From Chloroflexota bacterium (GTDB taxonomy: Bacteria > Chloroflexota > Dehalococcoidia > Lucifugimonadales > JAPUKM01), in assembly GCA_027295645.1 (NCBI GenBank), contig JAPUKM010000010.1, positions 1 to 17,182 on the forward strand: a stretch of 17,182 nt of DNA. The letters run 5' to 3'. Of the stretch, positions 6,511 to 12,730 are shown one piece after another; the first letter of the stretch is position 1; every line of letters starts with the position of its first letter. Below the pieces are notes generated by a model. It was not told the origin of the DNA and ran no database searches. It saw only the letters and a list, made by a program, of their open reading frames with translations. The position numbers and the translations under genes are program-made.

Positions 6511-8261
6511 CCTCCCAGGTGTACTACCGCAAGTGGCGGCCACAGCGTCTCGCCGACCTGGTGGGCCAGGAGCCGGTGGCCCGGACCCTCAGACAGGCCC
6601 TGGTCCAGAAACGGCTGGCCCACGCCTATCTCCTCTGCGGGCCACGCGGCACCGGCAAGACCAGCACTGCCCGCATCCTGGCCATGGCCATCAACTGCCT
6701 CAACCCCCAGGAGGACGGGGAGCCCGATAACGCCTGCCACCTGTGTACGGCCATCGCCGAGGGACGCTCCCTGGACCTGATCGAGATCGACGCCGCCAGC
6801 AACCGCGGCATCGACGAGATCCGAAGCCTCCGCGAGAAGGTGCGCTACGCCCCCAGCGAGTCCGCCTACAAGGTGTACGTCCTGGACGAGGCCCATATGC
6901 TCACCGACGCCGCAGCGGACGCCCTCCTGAAGACCCTGGAGGAGCCACCGCCACACGTCATCTTCATCCTGGCCACCACCGACCCCCAGCGCCTGCCGGC
7001 GACCATCACCTCCCGCTGCCAGCGGTTCGACTTCCGCCGCATCTCGCCCACCGCCATGGCGGAGCGGCTGCACCAGATAGCGGCGGCCGAGGGTATCACC
7101 GTGGAACCGGAGGCGCTCCGGGCGCTGACCCGCAGCGCTACGGGCAGCCTCCGCGACGCCGAGAACCTGCTGGAGCAGGCGGTGACCTCCTTCGGCGACT
7201 CTATCTCCCATGAGCAGGTGCGGCAGCTCCTGGGCATCGCCGCCGACGACAGGGCGCGCACCCTAGCCGGGCATCTGCTGCGCAGAGAGACCGCTCCGGC
7301 CCTATCCCTCATCAACTCCATCGCCGCCGAGGGCCTGGACCTGCGCCAGTTCCACAGGCTGGTTGTGGAGGAGTTGCGAGAGCTTCTGCACCTCAAGTCG
7401 GGTGCTCAGGGAATGGTTGACCAGCCCAAGGAGGTGCTCCAGGAGCAGACGGCGCTGATACAGGACGTCCCACTGGAGCGGCTGCTGTATACCCTGCGAC
7501 TGCTGGGACAGGTGAGCTTCCGCCACGATACGCCCGGCGCGCTGCCCCTGGAGCTGGCGGTGGTGGAGTGCGCCCTGGACCAGCCCCCCCAAGCGAAAGC
7601 CCCTCCCATAGCGGCGGAGAGCCGGCCCTCCATACCCGCTCCCACTCCTGCCACTCCTCCTGCGGCTCCGCCCCAGAGGGCGGCGGACACGGCCAGCCGA
7701 CCCGCTGCGCCGGCCCAACCTCCCCCTTCCGAGGCTCCATCTCCAAAGGCGACACCCGCAGCCCAGAAGCCGCCCAGTCCTCCCGTTCCGCCTCCGCCCC
7801 CCGCGGAGACGGCAGCGCCCGTTCCCTCCGGCACGGCAACGCCTGCCCCACCGAGACAAAGAGACGAGCAGTGGGAGGAGCTCATCAGGACGCTGAGCCG
7901 TTCCAAAGGCCGCAGGTTTAACCTGGGGGCCCTGCTTCGCGCCTGCCGCCAGCACCGCCTGGAGGACGACACTCTGACTCTGGAGTTCACCCACCGCTCC
8001 AACATGGAGCGGATGCAGGAGGAGATGGACTACCCGGAGAGCCGGCGTACCTTCATGGACGCCGTCGCCAGCGCCCTGGGAACCACCTCATCCTTGAACC
8101 TGGCCTTCACAGCGGACAACGGCCATCCGGACGCCCCATCGGCGCAGGCGAGCCCCCTGGTCATGGCGGCGGTGAATATGGGTGGCAAGATCCTCGACAC
8201 AACACACGATAAAGACGATAGAGACGAGACCCCACCCCAAGAGGAGCGAGACGATGAATAG
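6507..8261 (+). CDS. dnaX: DNA polymerase III subunit gamma/tau
   Basis: DnaX is the ATPase of the clamp loader that puts the beta sliding clamp on primed DNA. The 584 residues contain Walker A GPRGTGKT (45-52), Walker B VYVLDEAH (123-130), the TLEEPPPHVIFILATTD region and sensor TSRCQRF (168-174). A Pro/Ala-rich linker runs from about 360 to 455, followed by a tau-like C-terminal domain and an acidic tail. The zinc module is odd: Cys64, Cys77 and Cys80 are present but the second canonical cysteine is replaced, with Asp74 at the aligned place. A C7 tract at 7584-7590, at the domain III/linker border, is followed by a stop in the +1 frame at 7609-7611 (see findings). The ATG overlaps the ybeY stop and the last codons overlap ybaB, so this is the core of a tight operon. 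Confidence 0.96.
   Translation: MTSQVYYRKWRPQRLADLVGQEPVARTLRQALVQKRLAHAYLLCGPRGTGKTSTARILAMAINCLNPQEDGEPDNACHLCTAIAEGRSLDLIEIDAASNRGIDEIRSLREKVRYAPSESAYKVYVLDEAHMLTDAAADALLKTLEEPPPHVIFILATTDPQRLPATITSRCQRFDFRRISPTAMAERLHQIAAAEGITVEPEALRALTRSATGSLRDAENLLEQAVTSFGDSISHEQVRQLLGIAADDRARTLAGHLLRRETAPALSLINSIAAEGLDLRQFHRLVVEELRELLHLKSGAQGMVDQPKEVLQEQTALIQDVPLERLLYTLRLLGQVSFRHDTPGALPLELAVVECALDQPPQAKAPPIAAESRPSIPAPTPATPPAAPPQRAADTASRPAAPAQPPPSEAPSPKATPAAQKPPSPPVPPPPPAETAAPVPSGTATPAPPRQRDEQWEELIRTLSRSKGRRFNLGALLRACRQHRLEDDTLTLEFTHRSNMERMQEEMDYPESRRTFMDAVASALGTTSSLNLAFTADNGHPDAPSAQASPLVMAAVNMGGKILDTTHDKDDRDETPPQEERDDE
8241..8246 (+). promoter_or_regulatory. Ribosome binding site of ybaB
   Basis: GAGGAG lies 7 nt before the ATG at 8254, inside the end of dnaX. 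It favours 8254 over the in-frame ATG at 8182, which would add 24 residues unlike the family. Confidence 0.7.
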
Positions 8262-8559
8262 GAACATCCTCCGACAGGCCCAGCAGATGCAGCAACGGCT
8301 CGCAAAGGTCCAGGAGGAGCTGGAGCATGAAACGGTGGAGGCCTCCGCCGGGGGTGGCGTCGTCACAGCCGTCGTCAGTGGTAAGCAGCAGCTCCAGTCG
8401 ATCAAGATAGATCCTGCCGCAGTAGACCCACAGGACGTAGGTATGCTGGAGGACCTGGTGCTGGCGGCGGTCAACGAAGCCATGGACAAGGCCCAGCAAC
8501 TCGCCGCCAGCCGTATGGGAGCCATCACCGGCGGCATGAACATCCCCGGCCTGACGTAA
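8254..8559 (+). CDS. ybaB: YbaB/EbfC nucleoid-associated protein
   Basis: This 101-residue DNA-binding protein belongs to the YbaB/EbfC family, small dimeric nucleoid-associated proteins usually encoded between dnaX and recR. It starts MNRNILRQAQQMQQRLAKVQEEL, a long N-terminal helix. The family's central pattern follows: GGGVVTAVVSGKQQLQSIKID, then DPQDVGMLEDLVLAAVNEAM. The C-terminus GGMNIPGLT matches the Gly/Met-rich tail of the family. The start at 8254 overlaps the dnaX stop by 8 nt (ATGAATAG). The length is that of the family (about 100-110). It probably acts with RecR/RecO in recombination or DNA organisation, inferred from the conserved neighbourhood. Confidence 0.94.
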   Translation: MNRNILRQAQQMQQRLAKVQEELEHETVEASAGGGVVTAVVSGKQQLQSIKIDPAAVDPQDVGMLEDLVLAAVNEAMDKAQQLAASRMGAITGGMNIPGLT

Positions 8560-8567
8560 GGTTTGCC

Positions 8568-9179
8568 ATGAACAGCGATTTTCTCCCCGCAGCTGCACCC
8601 GTGGCCGATCTCATTGAGGAGTTCCACAAGCTGCCCGGTATCGGCTCTAAGAGCGCCCAGCGCCTCACCTACTATCTGGTGCGGATGCCCCAGGAGGAGG
8701 CCCGCAAACTGGCAGAGACCATCCTTGCGGTGAAGGAGCGGATCATCTTCTGCTCCCAGTGCCAGAACATCTCCGAGGTGGACCCCTGCCCCATCTGCAC
8801 CAACCCGGAACGAGACCGGAGCATGATCTGCGTCCTGGAGGAGCCCCTGGACGTGCTGGCCCTGGAGCGCACCCACTGCTACAAGGGCCTGTATCACGTC
8901 CTCCACGGGGCCATCTCCCCCATGAACGGCATCGGCCCGGAGGAGCTCCGCTTGCGGGAGCTGCTGGACCGCCTCAAGGACGGCTCCGTACAGGAGGTTG
9001 TCCTGGCCACCAACCCCAACCTGGAGGGTGAGGCCACCGCGATGTACATCCACCGCCTCATCTCACCCCTCATCCCCAAGGTCACCCGCCTGGCCCGTGG
9101 CCTGCCGGTGGGCGGCGACCTGGAGTACGCCGACGAGGTGACCCTTACCCGCGCGTTTCAAGGTCGGCAGGAGTTTTAG
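8568..9179 (+). CDS. recR: Recombination mediator protein RecR
   Basis: RecR works with RecO (and RecF) to load RecA on SSB-coated single-stranded DNA at gaps. The 203 residues are colinear with the family: helix-hairpin-helix KLPGIGSKSAQRLTYYLV (21-38), a four-cysteine zinc finger with Cys62, Cys65, Cys74 and Cys77, a Toprim domain from about residue 86 (ICVLEEPLD through LATNPNLEGEATA), and the C-terminal RLARGLPVGGDLEYAD motif. The ATG follows the ybaB stop by 8 nt with AAGG just upstream. The last codons (GAG TTT TAG, with AGGAG at 9169-9173) also form a ribosome binding site for a 21-codon ORF that starts right after. recO follows 70 nt downstream, so the RecOR pathway is encoded together. 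Confidence 0.97.
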   Translation: MNSDFLPAAAPVADLIEEFHKLPGIGSKSAQRLTYYLVRMPQEEARKLAETILAVKERIIFCSQCQNISEVDPCPICTNPERDRSMICVLEEPLDVLALERTHCYKGLYHVLHGAISPMNGIGPEELRLRELLDRLKDGSVQEVVLATNPNLEGEATAMYIHRLISPLIPKVTRLARGLPVGGDLEYADEVTLTRAFQGRQEF

Positions 9180-9247
9180 CTATGCGCTCCTGGCACGTCC
9201 TGTATCAACGCAAGACTCCAGAGTTAACCGTGGAAAAGGAGTTTTAG
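9169..9247 (+). repeat. Direct repeat AGGAGTTTTAG, two copies at stop/start junctions
   Basis: The copies are at 9169-9179 and 9237-9247, offset by 68 nt. Each contains GAG TTT TAG as the final codons of an ORF (recR, then the 21-codon ORF) and an AGGAG placed 8 nt before the next start codon (ATG 9182, GTG 9250). They may come from a local duplication or be convergent stop/Shine-Dalgarno modules. Confidence 0.6.
9182..9247 (+). CDS. Possible 21-residue ORF between recR and recO
   Basis: The ORF starts at an ATG 8 nt after AGGAG (9169-9173) and encodes MRSWHVLYQRK, then a tail ending TVEKEF. It fills the only sizeable gap in an otherwise tightly packed operon. Its last 11 bases (AGGAGTTTTAG) repeat exactly the end of recR, and again give a ribosome binding site 8 nt before the next gene (recO GTG at 9250). 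It may be a real microprotein, or a leader whose translation couples recR to recO. No family is recognised, and so short an ORF could be chance. Confidence 0.35.
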   Translation: MRSWHVLYQRKTPELTVEKEF

Positions 9248-9249
9248 GC

Positions 9250-10041
9250 GTGCCCAGGCCCCACGTTTACAACACCCAGGCCATTGTCCTACGCTCCAGC
9301 CCCCTGGGCGAGGCCGACCGGCTGCTCACCATCTTCACCTCCGACCTCGGCAAGCTGCGGGTCTCGGCCCGCGGTGTCCGGCGGCCCACCAGCAAGCTGG
9401 GCGGGCACCTGGACCCGCTGACATGCTCCGCCATCACAGTAGCCAGGGGCAAGACCCTGGATACCATCACCTCCGCGGACACCCTGAAGTCATTCCTCCC
9501 GCTCAAGAGCGACCTGGAACGGCTCGCCCACGGCCTGTACCTGGCGGAGCTGGTGGATGCCCTGAACCCACTGGAGGCCCCCAACTCATCGGCCTACAGC
9601 CTGCTGCTGGAGGGCCTTGAAGGGCTGGGCGGCACGTCCAACCCCGATCTCCTCCTGCGACACCTGGAGCTACGACTCCTGGCCCACACCGGCTTCCTCC
9701 CGGAGCTCCATAGCTGCGTGGAGTGCCACGCAGCCCTTACCCCCGGCAACCACCTCTTCAGCCCGCAGGCCGGCGGCGTGCTGTGCCCGACATGCCGTCC
9801 ACTGCATGCCGATGCCGTCCACCTTTCGGTGGAGGCCCTCAAGGTGGTACGCTATCTTAGCTCGGCGACGGGCGAGTCTGCGATACGGCTCAGAGTACCG
9901 AAGCCCCTGGCAAGAGAGGTGGCCGGCCTGACCAGCGCCTTTCTGCGCCACGTCCTGGAGCGAGAGGTGCGCTCTCTGGCCTTCCTCCGACTGGTGGGCC
10001 ACGGAGCACCGGACGAAGCCGTCTCATCAGCGAGCAGCTAG
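9250..10041 (+). CDS. recO: DNA repair protein RecO
   Basis: RecO binds SSB and single-stranded DNA and, with RecR, promotes RecA loading and strand annealing. The 263-residue protein begins with the OB-fold pattern TQAIVLRSSPLGEADRLLTIFTSDLG (9-34), followed by KLRVSARGVRRPTSKLGGHLDPL. A four-cysteine zinc site is formed by Cys156, Cys159, Cys179 and Cys182, which many RecO proteins have. The GTG start at 9250 is supported by AGGAG at 9237-9241, 8 nt upstream. The length is normal for the family (about 240-270). It stops 5 nt before accC. Together with ybaB and recR it makes a RecOR-centred repair cluster next to the clamp loader gene. Confidence 0.95.
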   Translation: MPRPHVYNTQAIVLRSSPLGEADRLLTIFTSDLGKLRVSARGVRRPTSKLGGHLDPLTCSAITVARGKTLDTITSADTLKSFLPLKSDLERLAHGLYLAELVDALNPLEAPNSSAYSLLLEGLEGLGGTSNPDLLLRHLELRLLAHTGFLPELHSCVECHAALTPGNHLFSPQAGGVLCPTCRPLHADAVHLSVEALKVVRYLSSATGESAIRLRVPKPLAREVAGLTSAFLRHVLEREVRSLAFLRLVGHGAPDEAVSSASS

Positions 10042-10046
10042 CAACT

Positions 10047-11579
10047 ATGCCTAAGCTCCGACGAAAGAAACCCCAGGGGAAGCTCCACTTCAAGAAGATT
10101 CTCATCGCCAACCGCGGTGAGATAGCCTGCCGCATCATTCGCACCTGCCGCGCCCTCCACATCAAGACCGTGGCCGTCTACTCCGAAGCCGACGCCGGCG
10201 CCCTCCACGTGCAGATGGCCGACGAGGCCGTCGCCATTGGCCCACCGCCGCCCTCGGAGAGCTACTTGAACATTGAGGCCATCATGCGCGCCGTCGTAGA
10301 GACCGGAGCGGAGGCGGTCCACCCCGGCTACGGCTTCCTCTCCGAGAACGCCGACTTTGTCCTGGCCTGCGAGAAGGCCGGCATCCGGTTCATCGGCCCC
10401 TCCGGCGAGGTTATGGAACGCATGAAGGATAAGGCTCAGGCCCGTGGGCTTGCGAAGGCGGCCGGGCTGCCGCTGCTCCCCGGCACCGACGCCGGGAACA
10501 CCAACGAGCAGATCATGGACCTGGCCCAGGAGATAGGCTTCCCCGTCATGGTCAAGGCGGCCTACGGCGGCGGCGGCATCGGCATCAGAATCGTGGAGTC
10601 CCCTGACCAGCTTCAGGAGGGCATCGAACGGGCCAGTTCGCTCGCCCAGAGCGCCTTCGGCAACGCCCACCTCTACCTGGAGAAGTATCTGAATGCGCCC
10701 TCCCACGTGGAGGTGCAGGTCCTGGCCGACCAGCACGGCAACGCCATCCACCTGTTCGAACGGGACTGCTCCGTTCAGCGACGGAACCAGAAGGTGATCG
10801 AAGAGACCCCCTGTATCAAGCTGGACGACGCCCAACGCCAGGAGATGTACCAGGCTGCTCTCAACCTGGTACGCCACATCGGCTACACCAACGCAGGCAC
10901 CGTCGAGTTCCTGGTCGATCAGGACGGCAACTTCTACTTCATAGAGATGAACACCCGCCTCCAGGTTGAGCACCCCATCACAGAGATGGTCACCAACCTT
11001 GACATAGTGGAGTGGCAGATCCGCATTGCCGCGGGGGAGCCGCTCACGCTCTCACAGAAGAAGATGCGCTCCAACGGCCACGCCATAGAGGCCCGGATCT
11101 ACCCGGAGGACCCCGCCACCTCCCTGCCCACCACCGGCACCGTCGGAAAGGTCAAGCAGCCAAAGGGCGACCACGTGCGCATCGACGGCAGCATCTTTCG
11201 CGGCTACGAGGTCCTGCCCCACTACGACTCCCTTATGGCCAAGGTTATTACCTGGGGAGAGACCCGGGAGGAGGCGATCTCCACCCTCTACAAGGCGCTG
11301 GAGCGGTATCGCATTCCGGGCGTCACCACCAACATCCCCCTGGTCCAGCGGGCGCTCTCCCATCCCGACTTCGCGAGTGGCGCCTACTCCACGCAGCTCC
11401 TTTCTCGACTCGATAGCCAGGACGGGGCGGAAATCCCGGAGGAGGAGGTTGTTGCCGCCGTGGTCGCCGCGCTTGGCTCGATGTTTGGCACGCAGCCGCA
11501 GCGTCGCGCCAGCTCATGGAAGACATACGGTCGCGCCCAGCAGATGGGCTCGCTCTCAGGCCGTGGTGGCCGATGGTAG
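10047..11579 (+). CDS. accC: Biotin carboxylase subunit (acetyl/acyl-CoA or pyruvate carboxylase)
   Basis: Biotin carboxylase uses ATP and bicarbonate to carboxylate biotin on a carrier protein. The 510 residues include ILIANRGEIACRIIRTCR (18-35), VHPGYGFLSEN (91-101), HVEVQVLADQHGN (220-232), the catalytic/metal segment EMNTRLQVEHPITEM (300-314) and HAIEARIYPEDP (345-356). The glycine-rich loop reads GGGGIGI (174-180), where acetyl-CoA carboxylase subunits usually have GGGGRGM or GGGGKGM. The extended C-terminus (about 60 residues past the core) resembles acyl-CoA/pyruvate carboxylase A subunits rather than E. coli AccC. The last codons overlap the biotinyl-carrier gene by 7 nt. No carboxyltransferase gene is in the window, so the acceptor (acetyl-CoA, propionyl-CoA or pyruvate) cannot be told. 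No strong ribosome binding site precedes the ATG. Confidence 0.9.
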   Translation: MPKLRRKKPQGKLHFKKILIANRGEIACRIIRTCRALHIKTVAVYSEADAGALHVQMADEAVAIGPPPPSESYLNIEAIMRAVVETGAEAVHPGYGFLSENADFVLACEKAGIRFIGPSGEVMERMKDKAQARGLAKAAGLPLLPGTDAGNTNEQIMDLAQEIGFPVMVKAAYGGGGIGIRIVESPDQLQEGIERASSLAQSAFGNAHLYLEKYLNAPSHVEVQVLADQHGNAIHLFERDCSVQRRNQKVIEETPCIKLDDAQRQEMYQAALNLVRHIGYTNAGTVEFLVDQDGNFYFIEMNTRLQVEHPITEMVTNLDIVEWQIRIAAGEPLTLSQKKMRSNGHAIEARIYPEDPATSLPTTGTVGKVKQPKGDHVRIDGSIFRGYEVLPHYDSLMAKVITWGETREEAISTLYKALERYRIPGVTTNIPLVQRALSHPDFASGAYSTQLLSRLDSQDGAEIPEEEVVAAVVAALGSMFGTQPQRRASSWKTYGRAQQMGSLSGRGGRW

Positions 11580-12013
11580 CACGGCGCATCAGAGTCAAGG
11601 TGCGGGGCAAGTGGCACACCGTCGAGGTGCCGGACCCCGAGCAATACCCCCTTCACGTCATTGTGGACGGCGAGTCCATGGAGGTGGAGATAGAACCGGA
11701 CTCCCAGGGGGCGGACCCCGCCAGGACCAGGCCGGCATCACGTCCTCAGCCCACCCAAACCGACGTGCCCATGGGACTACAGGGAATCATTGAAAGCGAC
11801 TCCAAGCTGGTGCGCAGCCCCATGCCCGGGCGGATCGTCTCAGTATCCATTGAGGTGTGGGACAAGCTGTCGGCAGGCGCAGAGCTATGTATCCTGGAGA
11901 CGATGAAGATGGAGCAGAGCATACAGATCTCCCGCGAAGGGACCGTGCGCGCCGTCTTCATTGAGACCAACCATAACGTTGCCGCAGGCGACCCGCTTAT
12001 CCAGCTCGACTAG
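11573..12013 (+). CDS. Biotinyl carrier protein (BCCP-like) subunit
   Basis: This 146-residue protein carries the biotin that the neighbouring carboxylase charges. The C-terminal half is a biotinyl domain: KLVRSPMPGRIVSVSIEVWDKLSAGAEL, then ETMKM (109-113) with Lys112 as the biotinylated residue, ending NHNVAAGDPLIQLD. The N-terminus RRIRVKVRGKWHTVEV resembles the carrier subunits of pyruvate carboxylase, acyl-CoA carboxylase and Na+-pumping decarboxylases more than AccB. A Pro/Arg/Gln-rich linker (about 45-65) joins the halves. The ATG at 11573 overlaps the end of accC (ATGGTAG) and GGTGG lies just before it. An in-frame ATG at 11516 lies deeper inside accC and would add 19 residues unlike the family. 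The gene stops 3 nt from the convergent tmk stop. Confidence 0.9.
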   Translation: MVARRIRVKVRGKWHTVEVPDPEQYPLHVIVDGESMEVEIEPDSQGADPARTRPASRPQPTQTDVPMGLQGIIESDSKLVRSPMPGRIVSVSIEVWDKLSAGAELCILETMKMEQSIQISREGTVRAVFIETNHNVAAGDPLIQLD

Positions 12014-12016
12014 CCG

Positions 12017-12727
12017 TCACTGTGCCTTCAACAGAGGCTCCACCCGCTGCCAGATGAGCTCCGCCACACGCTCCCTGGGCAGCGTGGCGTCCACCACCAG
12101 CCACCGCTCCGGTTCCTCCCTGGCCAGCTCCAGGTAGCCCTCCCGCACACGCTGGTGAAACTCCACGGACTCCTCTTCAAACCGACGTAGGCCCTCTTCA
12201 TCCATTCGGCCCGGCGAGGAGCCTACTCCTTCATCGAATAGCATTGCCCCCTGCGCTTGAACGCGACTCAGGCCCTTTTCAGGATCGATGTTGAGCAAGA
12301 CTACCAGACTAGGGTCATTCCCCTGAGTGGTTACCCTGTTTAACTGTTGAATCAGGTCTAGCGGCAGGCCTCTTCCATAGCCTTGATATGCAATAGTTGA
12401 TGCCGTGTAACGGTCACATACCACAACCCGCTCTTTTTTCAGAGCTGGGATTAGGGTCTGGTTGACTAGCTCAGTTCGAGCGGCGGAAAAGAGCAGAAGC
12501 TCAGTCATAGGGCTCAAACTGGACTTTCGTTTACCACGCTGTGATTTCTGGCTTTCACCATGCTGACTCTTGAGAATACGACGGATCTGATCTCCTGCTG
12601 ACGTTCCGCCCGGCTCATGTAGCAGAACTGATGAGTGGCCCTCTTGCAGCAGCAGACCGTAAAGAAGACGTGCCTGGGTGGACTTGCCACTGCCCTCGCC
12701 TCCCTCAAAGACGATGAAGATCCCCAC
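12017..12727 (-). CDS. tmk: Thymidylate kinase
   Basis: Thymidylate kinase phosphorylates dTMP to dTDP, feeding dTTP synthesis. P-loop FEGGEGSGKST (7-17), EPGGTSAGDQIR (38-49), DRY (105-107) and STIAYQGYGRGL (110-121) are all present. At 236 residues it is about 20-30 longer than usual. The excess is a Ser/Gln/Lys/Arg-rich insertion (about 54-72, SQHGESQKSQRGKRKSS) before the helix PMTELLLFSAAR. The central part of the gene (about 12301-12600) has only about 50% GC, against about 75% in the stretch 12061-12120, suggesting a mosaic or laterally replaced segment. The GTG start at 12727 follows the upstream ATPase stop by 3 nt. GGAGG (12736-12740, reverse strand) lies 8 nt before it. Confidence 0.94.
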   Translation of the reverse strand: MGIFIVFEGGEGSGKSTQARLLYGLLLQEGHSSVLLHEPGGTSAGDQIRRILKSQHGESQKSQRGKRKSSLSPMTELLLFSAARTELVNQTLIPALKKERVVVCDRYTASTIAYQGYGRGLPLDLIQQLNRVTTQGNDPSLVVLLNIDPEKGLSRVQAQGAMLFDEGVGSSPGRMDEEGLRRFEEESVEFHQRVREGYLELAREEPERWLVVDATLPRERVAELIWQRVEPLLKAQ

Positions 12728-12730
12728 GCG

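Noticed and set aside
8547..8568. Search for the signal recognition particle RNA, often near dnaX
   Set aside because: The dnaX-ybaB-recR junctions overlap or are 8 nt apart, leaving no room for an RNA gene.
8088..9053. 321-codon minus-strand ORF over ybaB and recR
   Set aside because: It runs opposite two unmistakable genes and is a GC-driven open frame.
10038..10973. 311-codon minus-strand ORF opposite accC
   Set aside because: It mirrors the conserved biotin carboxylase sequence; no motif of its own.
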